From contig CALCHE010000006.1 in the NCBI GenBank assembly GCA_937901145.1, positions 1 to 14,798 on the forward strand: a DNA stretch of 14,798 nucleotides, read 5' to 3'. Positions 7,522 through 14,743 of the stretch are shown one piece after another. The position numbers were made by a program, and so were the translations under genes. Under the pieces are notes generated by a model, which was not told the DNA's origin, made no database searches, and worked only from the letters and a program-made list of their open reading frames with translations. Numbering within the stretch: the stretch's first letter is position 1; every line of letters begins with the position of its first letter. This DNA is from an uncultured Clostridia bacterium. Lineage in GTDB: Bacteria > Bacillota > Clostridia > Oscillospirales > Acutalibacteraceae.

Positions 7522-9138
7522 TTATTTTACTGTAGCAAACAGTTCTTCAAAAGCAGTAGTTATAACAGAACCTGCCTTTACTGATGCCGCATTTATTTCT
7601 TCGTTTTCGGTAAACATAGAACGAATATCGTTATCTGTAAGAATATATCCTATCTGATCATTATTCAGACCGAAGCAGATAACCTTTTCCACACCTGCTG
7701 TTTCAGCCAAGGGGGCATAATCCCAGCTTGTTTTTGTCCAGCTTGCTTCCTTGGAAACTGCACCGCCCCATATAATTTCGGGAGCGATTTCACCCGGAGC
7801 AAGAACAATACCTATTTTATTTCCGAGCTCCATATAACCGATTTCTGTAATTATAGTAAATCCAAGACCGTCTTTGGTAGCTACGGAGTTAACGATACCC
7901 TCTCGTGCAGCGAGAATAAGAACAGGATTGTCAGCCTTGATTGCTACCTCTCTGTGAGCTACATTAAGCACAGGCTCGAGGGATGTTTCTTCCTCAATGG
8001 CAAGAACTCTCTTCGCGATTTCCTGGCCGTAAGCTTTGATTCTGGAATTTTTACCTGTATCGGTATATTTCAGGTTGTCACGGTTTGAACCGATAGCAAG
8101 CTCTGCGCCGAGAACATAAACCGCATCTGCACCTGTAGCTTCCTTTATGTACTGTTTGAAATAATAGGGATAATCGGAGGAAATGTCAGTATTATCACCG
8201 CTCAGACCCGTACAGTGCATAGAGCCCTGACAGATCCAGATTTCATCGGAGCTCTCGTTTACAGGATCGAAACGGAAACGGTGAATTTCATTATCGAAAA
8301 CCTCAGGATTTCTTTTGTCATTGATAAGATCGGTTATATCGGCACAGGAATAGTAAAGTGTACCCTCTTCCATATCCTCTACTGCATCGATAACGCTTTC
8401 GGTAACCACATTATAAAGGTTCTCCATAAACTGATCGTTTTTGCCGCTCATCATATTTTCCTTACCCATACCCACGGCATTCATACCGGGATTAAGCATA
8501 AGAGCGGGAAGAAGAGCCACACCCATACCTAAAGTATCGATAAGAGAGTGCTGATGAAGAACAGAGATACTGATGCTGATTATATCATTTTCTGCAGCGA
8601 AAGCAGAAAGTCTGTTACGGATTTCGAGCACATCTCCGCGTGCAAGACCGAAGCCGTCAACTACTGCCTGAACCACTGTTCCGCTGACTCCGTCGGAAAG
8701 AGCATAAACAGTAACTCCCTGGTCATCGAGAATACCTGTAGGCTTCAGAGTCTCAGCTACCTGAAGACTACCTGCAAGGCTATATTCACCGTTCAGAACA
8801 TCAAGACCGTCGAGAAGAGACGCATAGGCATAACCGGCACTCCACTGAGCTTCGGGTGAAACCTCTCTTTCAAAGGTATCCTCACCCTCAAAAAATCCCT
8901 CGGGAGTAACATAGTCATCATAGTTCTGCCAGCTTTTACCCCAGTCAAGACCGGGAATAAAGCGATTAAGAATTTTACCCACGAACTGAATTGCCTTGTC
9001 AACAAGCATATAGAAATAAGCCTGAGTCTGCTGCCAGGGACCCTCAGAGGGATCAAGTCTCGATGCTGCACAGACAGGTACTGCCACCATAAGTACAACA
9101 AGCACCGTGGCAAGGAATACTGAAAGTAATTTTTTCAT
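7522..9138 (-). CDS. Secreted neutral/alkaline ceramidase-like protein
   Basis: This 538-residue protein starts with a clear signal peptide (KKLLSVFLATVLVVLMVAV, cleavage likely at VCA-A near 24-25). The middle matches the neutral ceramidase pattern. An early strand, VYALSDGVSGTVVQAVVDGFGL, corresponds to the family's 'DG..va..slD..gl' segment. SVLHQHSLIDTLG (192-204) lines up with the zinc-binding THTHSGPDTLG motif (His195, His197). SMHCTGLSGDN...SSDYPYYFKQYIKE carries the third expected histidine (His308). YVLGAELAIGSN (341-352) lies where the catalytic GDVSPN-type loop occurs, but differs from it. Typical members hydrolyse the amide of ceramide outside the cell. The altered active-site loop makes the substrate uncertain, and a related amidase or esterase is possible. 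It is the first gene of a three-gene operon behind a consensus promoter. Confidence 0.65.
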   Translation of the reverse strand: MKKLLSVFLATVLVVLMVAVPVCAASRLDPSEGPWQQTQAYFYMLVDKAIQFVGKILNRFIPGLDWGKSWQNYDDYVTPEGFFEGEDTFEREVSPEAQWSAGYAYASLLDGLDVLNGEYSLAGSLQVAETLKPTGILDDQGVTVYALSDGVSGTVVQAVVDGFGLARGDVLEIRNRLSAFAAENDIISISISVLHQHSLIDTLGMGVALLPALMLNPGMNAVGMGKENMMSGKNDQFMENLYNVVTESVIDAVEDMEEGTLYYSCADITDLINDKRNPEVFDNEIHRFRFDPVNESSDEIWICQGSMHCTGLSGDNTDISSDYPYYFKQYIKEATGADAVYVLGAELAIGSNRDNLKYTDTGKNSRIKAYGQEIAKRVLAIEEETSLEPVLNVAHREVAIKADNPVLILAAREGIVNSVATKDGLGFTIITEIGYMELGNKIGIVLAPGEIAPEIIWGGAVSKEASWTKTSWDYAPLAETAGVEKVICFGLNNDQIGYILTDNDIRSMFTENEEINAASVKAGSVITTAFEELFATVK

Positions 9139-9168
9139 TATCTGTTCTCCTTTTTATTCGCTGTTTTT

Positions 9169-9197
9169 ATTATAAAGAAATATATAAATTCTGTCAA
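9169..9197 (-). promoter_or_regulatory. Perfect sigma-A promoter of the ceramidase-like operon
   Basis: On the minus strand TTGACA (9192-9197) and TATAAT (9169-9174) are exactly 17 bases apart. It begins 4 bases past the stop of the ECF S-component gene and drives the three downstream genes. No terminator separates it from the gene before, so read-through from the ECF gene is also possible. Confidence 0.85.
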
Positions 9198-9200
9198 TCG

Positions 9201-9734
9201 TTATCTGTTTTTACTTTTATTTTTTTCTGCAGCAGAAACAAGCACAGGAATAATAAGAAGCTGAATTATAATGCCCGGAATGGCATTAACCACCACTACC
9301 GTCCAGAAGGCCGGCAAATCAAACTTCGTCACATCAAGTCCCACACAGCAGAACTGTACGAAGCACCTGACTAATCTTCCGACTACCATAGAAATCACCA
9401 GAGAAAGATAAAGATAACTCTTTTTCTTCGGAAAAAGCTTATATAAAATTCCTGATACTAAACCGTACGCTCCGATTTCAAAAGCAATAGCCACAGCCTT
9501 CGGAAAAAACGGCGCGGGCACCCCCACTGTAAATGATCTTAGGAGAGGTCCTGTAAAGCCCACCGCCATCCCCCATAAAGGAGAGCATAAATATCCGCAC
9601 AAAAAAGCGGGAATATGCATCGGACAGAACTTTTCACCCAGCTGAGGAATCTGTCCTGTCAGAAGCGGCAGAACAAACATAAGAGCCAGAAACATCGCTG
9701 ACAGGCTTAGTCTGTAAACATTTATTCTTTTCAT
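9201..9734 (-). CDS. ECF transporter substrate-binding (S) component
   Basis: This 177-residue membrane protein has about 5-6 hydrophobic helices. It shows the LPLLTGQIPQLGEKFCPMHIPAFLCGYLCSP region and the GFTGPLLRSFTVGVPAPFFPKAVAIAFEIGAYGLVSG region typical of the Pfam ECF-type riboflavin/thiamine-like S-component group. S components capture a vitamin or similar micronutrient and pair with a shared EcfA/EcfA'/EcfT module, usually encoded elsewhere in Firmicutes; none is seen here. The substrate cannot be assigned. The start is preceded by AAAGGTAG. No riboswitch fits, since the candidate promoter leaves only about 35 bases of leader. The ceramidase-like operon follows without a clear terminator. 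Confidence 0.85.
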   Translation of the reverse strand: MKRINVYRLSLSAMFLALMFVLPLLTGQIPQLGEKFCPMHIPAFLCGYLCSPLWGMAVGFTGPLLRSFTVGVPAPFFPKAVAIAFEIGAYGLVSGILYKLFPKKKSYLYLSLVISMVVGRLVRCFVQFCCVGLDVTKFDLPAFWTVVVVNAIPGIIIQLLIIPVLVSAAEKNKSKNR

Positions 9735-9774
9735 AAATTACTACCTTTGCTTTTTCTGTTATGTGTTATGACAT

Positions 9775-9803
9775 ATTATATACGATTCATTAACTTTTGA
9801 AAA
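9775..9803 (-). promoter_or_regulatory. Candidate promoter of the ECF S-component gene
   Basis: On the minus strand TATAAT (9775-9780) is perfect. The best -35 at 17-base spacing is TTTTCA (9798-9803), which is weak. A 13-base palindrome overlaps the -35, so an activator or repressor may act here. Confidence 0.55.
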
Positions 9804-9805
9804 GT
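9793..9805. promoter_or_regulatory. Palindrome overlapping the ECF gene -35 region
   Basis: ACTTTT-G-AAAAGT is a perfect inverted repeat sitting on the weak -35 of the minus-strand promoter. It is a possible operator but short and AT-rich. Confidence 0.35.
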
Positions 9806-9809
9806 GTTT

Positions 9810-9868
9810 TTAATGTTTATTAAAAAATTTTTCGAACAAATACACTAAAAAGCATCTTAATGTTTATT
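9810..9868 (+). repeat. Two direct copies of TTAATGTTTATT in the divergent intergenic region
   Basis: TTAATGTTTATT occurs at 9810-9821 and exactly again at 9857-9868, 47 bases apart, between the divergent ECF and EIIC-like genes. The spacing is about four and a half helical turns. The second copy ends 11 bases before the -35 of the plus-strand promoter. It may be a regulator binding pair. Confidence 0.6.
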
Positions 9869-9879
9869 CAAAACAGCAA

Positions 9880-9908
9880 TTGACCCTGCCATACTTTTAT
9901 TTTATAAT
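9880..9908 (+). promoter_or_regulatory. Sigma-A promoter of the EIIC-like gene
   Basis: TTGACC (9880-9885) and TATAAT (9903-9908) are 17 bases apart. The start codon lies 31 bases downstream behind AAAGGAGAG. Confidence 0.8.
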
Positions 9909-9938
9909 TAGAATAATCAAGGTAAAGGAGAGAAATAT

Positions 9939-11366
9939 ATGAAAAAATTATATCTTGACACAAAGGAGAAAATTTACCGTGCCACATCGATTATCTTTAT
10001 CGTTCAGCTTTTCGGTGCTTTAGGCGCAGGCTTTTTCTTCGTTATACAGAATCTTTTTCAGACTTATCACATTTTCGGATGGACGGGTGCCGAAACAGAG
10101 CCTACCCTATGGTTCATTCTTTTCTGGGCTACTGACTTTTTCTTTGTAGCCTTAGCAGTAATCGTAGCCTATCTTATCGCAGGTCTGCCCGCCCTGGCTC
10201 CTTCACTCGCCCTGTCAGTTTACTTCGCTCATTTCACAGAAAGCGGAAGCGGAGCAGTTAATATGTACCCCTGTTTCTTCTCCACTCCCGAAAATTATTC
10301 CTCAGCCACAGCCATAGGATATATGGGCTACCTGATAATGGCGGTTATTCTCGGTTTACTTATCAAGCTCCTTTATGCAGGCTGGTCAAACCTCAAACCC
10401 ATTATCGGCAAAAAAATCGACAGACTCCTCGCCTCTCTTCGCAAAAAAATCAAGGCTATTCCCGAAGCAATAAAGGGTCTCGAAATCATCGAAGGTGTAG
10501 ATCTTATCGTACTCATACTCATCATTCCCGTAGCCTCTGCTGCTACAACCTTCGTGCTTATCAGATACGGCATCGAAATTCCGTTTGCCTTTATTTCCGA
10601 AGCTTTGGGTAATACTCTTACCGCTCTTTCTGAAAGCAACGCAGTTATTGCCGCTCTTCTTATGGGTCTTATGGTCGGTTTCGACCTTATCGGTCCCGTT
10701 TCCCTTTCAGCCTTCGGTGTGGCTACTGCTGCTTTCTTTGCTACAGGTAATGCTCAGCTTATCACCATTTACAGCGTATGCTTCATCACTGTGGGCTGGA
10801 CAGCCTTCTTCGGTATCTTTAACTGCAAAATATTCAAAAAAGGCAAAACCGACACGGACGACATGAATCTTGCCACCTCGGGACCCATCAATGCATTCTT
10901 CGAAAACATCAAGCTTACCACTGCATTCGCTATGCCTTTAGCCTGCAGAAGTCCCTTCACGGTTATTCCCGGTCTTATGGCAGGCTCAGCAATCGGTGGT
11001 GTGGTTACGGCTCTTTTCGGTATCGTGAACACAGCCTATACTGACGGCTCACTGCCCAGATATGCCACAGGAAATTACACCTACGGTGCAGTGGATTATA
11101 CTTATGCAGAGCTTTTCGAAAGAGGAGAAATTTATATGAGTTTCACTCTCCCCCTTCGCTCAGGCGACTGGCTCACCTGCCGTATTCCTCTTTTCTTCAT
11201 CATTCTTATCAGCGCCTTCCTCGGCGGTCTGGTAATTATGGCGCTCAAGCAGGGAGAATACCGTTTCCTTTCAAAGAGAAACTGCTTCTATGAATCAAAT
11301 GGTGACTTAGTTTTAGAAATGAGAGCTTACGAAAATAAGCTCAGAGATGAGCTTAAAAAGAAATAA
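9939..11366 (+). CDS. Stand-alone membrane protein related to fructose-family PTS EIIC
   Basis: This 475-residue membrane protein has about nine or ten hydrophobic segments and an amphipathic basic linker at 150-180. Three regions resemble fructose-type EIIC: IAGLPALAPSLAL (80-92), similar to the 'IAdrPGiaPglv' loop; LLMGLMVGFDLIGPVSLSAFG (240-260), similar to the 'mma.DmGGPvNKaAy' block; and TTAFAMPLACRSPFTVIPGLMAGSAIGG (327-354), similar to 'TEGAIPFA..DP..viP....G.aigg'. Several landmark residues differ: the GGPVNK lysine and the TEGAIPF Glu-Gly are absent. No EIIA, EIIB or HPr gene is adjacent, and there is no fused cytoplasmic PTS domain, only a short charged tail. It may be a PTS porter fed by remote partners, or a derived transporter working without phosphorylation. 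It has its own promoter. Confidence 0.65.
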   Translation: MKKLYLDTKEKIYRATSIIFIVQLFGALGAGFFFVIQNLFQTYHIFGWTGAETEPTLWFILFWATDFFFVALAVIVAYLIAGLPALAPSLALSVYFAHFTESGSGAVNMYPCFFSTPENYSSATAIGYMGYLIMAVILGLLIKLLYAGWSNLKPIIGKKIDRLLASLRKKIKAIPEAIKGLEIIEGVDLIVLILIIPVASAATTFVLIRYGIEIPFAFISEALGNTLTALSESNAVIAALLMGLMVGFDLIGPVSLSAFGVATAAFFATGNAQLITIYSVCFITVGWTAFFGIFNCKIFKKGKTDTDDMNLATSGPINAFFENIKLTTAFAMPLACRSPFTVIPGLMAGSAIGGVVTALFGIVNTAYTDGSLPRYATGNYTYGAVDYTYAELFERGEIYMSFTLPLRSGDWLTCRIPLFFIILISAFLGGLVIMALKQGEYRFLSKRNCFYESNGDLVLEMRAYENKLRDELKKK

Positions 11367-11447
11367 GAGTGTCGGTAAAGTCACAAGATCAACGAAGCCA
11401 CATTACAGAGAAAAAACTCAGATAAACTATTTAATCAAAGCATAAAA

Positions 11448-11476
11448 AACGGTCAGGACATCGAATCCTGACCGTT
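11448..11476. terminator. Bidirectional terminator between convergent EIIC-like and lysA genes
   Basis: AACGGTCAGGA (11448-11458) and TCCTGACCGTT (11466-11476) form a perfect 11-base stem with a 7-base loop. The A run in front supplies a U tract for minus-strand transcripts of the lysine operon, and ATTACTTTGTTTT follows on the plus strand, a weaker tract. Confidence 0.85.
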
Positions 11477-11559
11477 ATTACTTTGTTTTCTCGGAGTGCC
11501 TCTGTACACCTTCGGAGCGAAGAGATTAGCATCCTGCAGCTTTCCTGACAGTCTTAATT

Positions 11560-12861
11560 TTATAAGTCGTTTTTCACCAAGTCCTCAAAGCTTTCTCTCT
11601 TTACTGCGAGGAAGTTTTCCCCATTCTTAAGCATTACCAGAGCAGGTCTCGGTATGCGGTTATAGTTTGAAGCCATGGAATAGTTATAAGCACCTGTGGT
11701 GGCCACAGCGAGGATTTCACCTCTTTCGGGCTTTGGTAAAAGTACATCAGGCTGAATAATGTCACCACTTTCACAGCATCTGCCTACCACATCGCATCTG
11801 AAGGTGGCTTCGTCGTTCATTCTTTCGGCAAGATAAACTGTATACTTTGAACCGTAAAGAGCATAACGTGGGTTATCAGTCATACCTCCGTCAACGGAAA
11901 CATAATTTTTGTAGCCTGTGATTTCCTTAAGAGTACCTACGGAATAAAGAGTCATACCTGCGTCGGCCACTATGCTTCTGCCCGGCTCCATAAGCACCTT
12001 CGGCATAGTGATCCCGAGCTTTTCACATTCGGCCTTGATATGCCCAGCTAAAAGATGAATATTAGCAGAAATATCCACACCTGTATCCTCTTCGGTATAA
12101 GCTACACCGTAACCGCCGCCCATATTGAGTATCTCCATGGAAAGACCGTATTTCTTTTCCATATCAGCGGCAAAGGAAAGCATAATATCAGATGCATCGA
12201 GATATACACTACCCTCTTCGTCGAAAACCTGTGAACCTACATGACAGTGATAACCCATAATCTTTACATTCTTTAAGTTAACGGCTTCTTTCACGAAGTC
12301 CTCAGCCTGTCCTGTTTCGATAGCAATACCGAACTTGGAGTCCACCTTGCCTGTAGCAACGGCAGAATAAGTATGGGGATCGATACCCGGAGTGAGACGG
12401 AGTATAACCTTCTGCACCTGTCCTCTTTTACCTGCGAGGTTGTTTATAGCCTTGATTTCATACATATTATCGACCATAAAATAGCCTACTCCGCATTCCA
12501 TAGCATAGGCTATATCAGCGTCGGTTTTATTATTACCGTGAAAGAAGGAGTTTTCCATCGGGAAGCCCTGGCTGTGAGCCGTATAGATTTCACCGGGAGA
12601 AACCAGGTCGATACCCATTCCCTCTTCCTTCATAATTCTGTAGATATATTTGAAGCAAGCCGCCTTACCTGCATAAACAGGATGACTTTCCTCACCGAAA
12701 GCGTCCTTCATAGCCTTCATATATGTACGGCATTTCTCACGGATTCTGTTTTCATCCATAAGATAAAGAGGTGTGCTGTATTCTTTAGCAAGCTCCACAG
12801 TATCCTGTCCCGCAAAAGTGAGATGTCCCGCAGAGTTCACACCGATATTTTCACATAACAT
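11560..12861 (-). CDS. lysA: Diaminopimelate decarboxylase
   Basis: This PLP enzyme converts meso-diaminopimelate to L-lysine, the last step of lysine synthesis. The fold-type III alanine-racemase-like barrel carries the PLP lysine in VYAGKAACF (Lys66), HCHVGSQ (205-211), the phosphate-binding MGGGYGVAY (247-255), EPGRSIV (292-298) and, in the C-terminal beta domain, CESGD (363-367), the family's substrate and dimer-interface motif. Length is about 433 residues, normal for LysA. The start is set at ATG 12861: the frame also offers a GTG at 12870, but that lies directly on the ribosome binding site, whereas ATG 12861 has AAGGAAG (12870-12876) at 8-base spacing. It is co-transcribed 13 bases after ddh, whose product is its substrate. 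Confidence 0.95.
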   Translation of the reverse strand: MLCENIGVNSAGHLTFAGQDTVELAKEYSTPLYLMDENRIREKCRTYMKAMKDAFGEESHPVYAGKAACFKYIYRIMKEEGMGIDLVSPGEIYTAHSQGFPMENSFFHGNNKTDADIAYAMECGVGYFMVDNMYEIKAINNLAGKRGQVQKVILRLTPGIDPHTYSAVATGKVDSKFGIAIETGQAEDFVKEAVNLKNVKIMGYHCHVGSQVFDEEGSVYLDASDIMLSFAADMEKKYGLSMEILNMGGGYGVAYTEEDTGVDISANIHLLAGHIKAECEKLGITMPKVLMEPGRSIVADAGMTLYSVGTLKEITGYKNYVSVDGGMTDNPRYALYGSKYTVYLAERMNDEATFRCDVVGRCCESGDIIQPDVLLPKPERGEILAVATTGAYNYSMASNYNRIPRPALVMLKNGENFLAVKRESFEDLVKNDL

Positions 12862-12869
12862 AAAAATCA

Positions 12870-12876
12870 CTTCCTT
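12870..12876 (-). promoter_or_regulatory. Ribosome binding site that fixes the lysA start
   Basis: On the minus strand AAGGAAG lies 8 bases before ATG 12861 and covers the upstream GTG candidate, so the GTG is unlikely to be used. It also overlaps the stop codon of ddh, which suggests coupled translation. Confidence 0.75.
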
Positions 12877-13855
12877 ATAAAAGATGTGCGATTATTTCTT
12901 CTCTCGGCTGAGCGGAAAGATCAGCCGGTGCCACATCAAATACTGTCTTACAGCCGAAGCTTCCTCTTTCAGCCATACGGCAGACGGCACGTGCGAAGCA
13001 TACGAGAACACTACCTGTAAACTCAGGGTTTGAGTCAAGAGTGAGCTTATACTCGATTACCTGATTATGACAGTCGCTCTGACCTGTTTTTCCTGTACGG
13101 ATAACACTACCGCCGTGGGGCAGTTCACCGTGCTTTTCCTTCATCTCTTCGGCAGAAATAAAGGTAACTGTGGTATCATAGGGCTCGAAGTAAGCGGGCA
13201 TAGTCACGATTTTCTTACGGATTCGTTCCTTATCTGCACCCTCCTCGGCTACCACATAGCATTCTCTTTTATGCTTATCTCTGGCGGTGAATTCGGGAGC
13301 CTCACCTCTTCTTACTCTTTCCACAGCTTCCTCTACGGGCACTGTGTACTGACGGGCATCGATAACGCCCTCGATACGGCGAATAGCGTCGGAATGGCCC
13401 TGAGAAACGCCCTTACCCCAGAAGGTATAGTCATTACCGTCGGGGATGATACAGCCTGCATAAAGGCGGTTAAGAGAGAACATACCCGGGTCCCATCCGC
13501 AGGAGATAAGTGCTGTCTTGCCCCCTGCGAGAGCGGACTTATCTGTATTTTTAAAATGAGTAAGTATAGCAGAATGATTATCGTATGAGTCAACCACATT
13601 AAAATGCTCAGCTAAATACGGAGTCATTTCGGGCAGGTCCGTAGCACTGCCGCCGCAGATAATAAGCACGTCGATTTTATCCTTCCAGGAAAGTATATCG
13701 TCAGCGGAAACCACTGGCACGCCCTCTGTAGCTATCTTAAGTGTTTCGGGCTTTCTGCGTGTGAAAACAGCCACCAGAGACATATCCTTATTGCGTTTTA
13801 TGGAGTCCTCTACACCCTTACCTAAGTTTCCGTAACCGTAAATACCTATATTCAT
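12875..13855 (-). CDS. ddh: meso-Diaminopimelate D-dehydrogenase
   Basis: This 326-residue enzyme makes meso-diaminopimelate in one NADPH-dependent reductive amination of L-tetrahydrodipicolinate, bypassing the acylated branches. The N-terminal Rossmann fold has GYGNLG (7-12) and an FTRR segment (31-34) that suits binding of the NADPH 2'-phosphate. Family-specific motifs are SCGWDPGMFS (118-127) and WGKGVSQGHSDA (146-157), both lining the substrate pocket in known Ddh structures. Length matches the family (about 320-330). It is the promoter-proximal gene of an operon with lysA, so the pair supplies cell-wall DAP and lysine. The start is preceded by GAGGTG and is well supported. Confidence 0.95.
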   Translation of the reverse strand: MNIGIYGYGNLGKGVEDSIKRNKDMSLVAVFTRRKPETLKIATEGVPVVSADDILSWKDKIDVLIICGGSATDLPEMTPYLAEHFNVVDSYDNHSAILTHFKNTDKSALAGGKTALISCGWDPGMFSLNRLYAGCIIPDGNDYTFWGKGVSQGHSDAIRRIEGVIDARQYTVPVEEAVERVRRGEAPEFTARDKHKRECYVVAEEGADKERIRKKIVTMPAYFEPYDTTVTFISAEEMKEKHGELPHGGSVIRTGKTGQSDCHNQVIEYKLTLDSNPEFTGSVLVCFARAVCRMAERGSFGCKTVFDVAPADLSAQPREEIIAHLL

Positions 13856-13885
13856 TTTATCACCTCAATGGAATAATATTTTATT

Positions 13886-13914
13886 ATTATAGCATTTACT
13901 TTTTTTCATTGCAA
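13886..13914 (-). promoter_or_regulatory. Sigma-A promoter of the ddh-lysA operon
   Basis: On the minus strand TTGCAA (13909-13914) and TATAAT (13886-13891) are 17 bases apart. The leader is only about 25 bases, too short for a lysine riboswitch. Confidence 0.8.
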
Positions 13915-13931
13915 TATTTTACGCAAAAATA

Positions 13932-14047
13932 ATGCCATTAGCTTCTCTTTAAAATGTCATTTTGAACGGATGTGAAAAATCTTTTCAAAGTATAATAGGT
14001 CTTTCGCTATGTTCAAGATGATAGACTAAAAATTAAGCTAATGACAT
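13932..14047. repeat. Degenerate nested palindromic repeat (MITE-like)
   Basis: The outer arms are ATGCCATTAGCTT (13932-13944) and AAGCTAATGACAT (14035-14047), reverse complements with one mismatch. Inside lies a second imperfect palindrome: TGTCATTTTGAACGGATGTG (13955-13974) faces CTATGTTCAAGATGATAGA (14007-14025). The inner sequence resembles the TGTCATTTTGA-type palindromic repeats scattered between genes in many gut Clostridia, from memory of such genomes. It fills the gap between the YcxB-like gene and the ddh promoter. Read on the minus strand it ends in TTATTTTT, so it may also end transcription of the YcxB-like gene. Confidence 0.65.
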
Positions 14048-14057
14048 AGTATTCAGA

Positions 14058-14591
14058 TTAATATTTACAGATTATGTACTTTTTACGGAGGACAGGCTGA
14101 AGCTTTTCTCTTATATCTTCGGCTGTTCCGCCCTCAAGTGTGGATTTTTCTACCAGATAGGCCTGTCTTTTATTCTGAAATAAAATAAAATATTCTCCCG
14201 TTTCCATAACCTTTTCCAGAAGGCTGTACTTTACAGTCAAAGCTCCCTTATATTCTTCCGAACCGGCAGATGCAAAAAAATAATCATCACGGAAAATATA
14301 GTCATTTGATATATCCTTCATTTTAGACATAGAGTTATACTGAAGACGAGGCATAAGAAAATACATCACAAACTCAAGTGCCACCATGAGAAGACAGAGA
14401 CCAAGGATAATATAAACAGAAATATCGCCGTCCGTACTCTGAATCAGATAAATATCCGCCGCACCGAGAATGAAAGCAAAAAAAATATGCAGAAGCATTG
14501 CTTTAACAGGCTTTTGCTTTTTATAAGTATAAGCGTGAGCCATCGCCTTACAAGTTTTATAATCGTAAGTGCATTTAGCTTTGATTTCCAT
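14058..14591 (-). CDS. YcxB-like membrane protein of unknown function
   Basis: This 177-residue protein has two membrane helices close together (about 31-50 and 57-80) with a short loop between them, preceded by a small soluble N-terminal part. The cytoplasmic C-terminal part (about 95-170) follows the YcxB-like pattern: DYIFRDDYFFASAG..., then YSLLEKVMETGEYFILFQNKRQAYLVEKSTLEGGT. Members are widespread in Firmicutes; no biochemical role is established, and a sensor or scaffold function linked to the membrane is only a guess. The ribosome binding site AGGAG lies about 12 bases before the ATG, slightly far. The gene is monocistronic with its own promoter. Confidence 0.8.
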   Translation of the reverse strand: MEIKAKCTYDYKTCKAMAHAYTYKKQKPVKAMLLHIFFAFILGAADIYLIQSTDGDISVYIILGLCLLMVALEFVMYFLMPRLQYNSMSKMKDISNDYIFRDDYFFASAGSEEYKGALTVKYSLLEKVMETGEYFILFQNKRQAYLVEKSTLEGGTAEDIREKLQPVLRKKYIICKY

Positions 14592-14629
14592 AACTTGACT
14601 TCACTCCTGCATTTTTATATTACCGACAG

Positions 14630-14685
14630 AGCTAAGCTTCCATCTTAGCTATAATAGCATATCGCTGTGGAAAAAGCAAGCTAAG
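14630..14685. promoter_or_regulatory. Three AGCTAAG boxes framing the YcxB-like promoter
   Basis: AGCTAAG occurs at 14630-14636 and 14679-14685, and inverted as CTTAGCT at 14644-14650. The first two form a hairpin-type inverted repeat just downstream of the -10, and the third touches the -35. This placement is what a repressor operator set would show. Confidence 0.5.
14651..14679 (-). promoter_or_regulatory. Sigma-A promoter of the YcxB-like gene
   Basis: On the minus strand TTGCTT (14674-14679) and TATTAT (14651-14656) are 17 bases apart. Confidence 0.65.
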
Positions 14686-14693
14686 ACAATTAC

Positions 14694-14727
14694 ACAAAAA
14701 AAGAGGTCGCATTACTGCAACCTCTTT
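14694..14727 (-). terminator. Intrinsic terminator of gapA
   Basis: Read on the minus strand, AAAGAGGTTGCA pairs with TGCGACCTCTTT around a 4-base loop with one internal mismatch, and a run of T follows. It sits 16 bases past the gapA stop. Confidence 0.85.
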
Positions 14728-14743
14728 AAAGTTAACTTTTAAC

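Noticed and set aside
8215..8859. Plus-strand open frames opposite the ceramidase-like gene
   Set aside because: They are low-complexity, lack ribosome binding sites and lie fully antisense to a gene with a signal peptide and family motifs.
9735..9775. Vitamin riboswitch ahead of the ECF S component
   Set aside because: The leader after the candidate promoter is about 35-40 bases, with no conserved riboswitch core visible.
12373..12858. Long plus-strand open frame (161 codons) over lysA
   Set aside because: It lies antisense to a gene with complete catalytic motifs and has no ribosome binding site or recognisable content.
12862..12870. GTG start for lysA adding three residues
   Set aside because: The GTG is fused to the ribosome binding site; the ATG at 12861 has correct spacing.
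13067..13588. Long plus-strand open frame (173 codons) over ddh
   Set aside because: It is antisense to a clear Ddh gene; the frame stays open because of the codon bias of the real gene.
13856..13885. Lysine riboswitch ahead of ddh
   Set aside because: The promoter leaves only about 25 bases of leader, far too short for the L-box structure.
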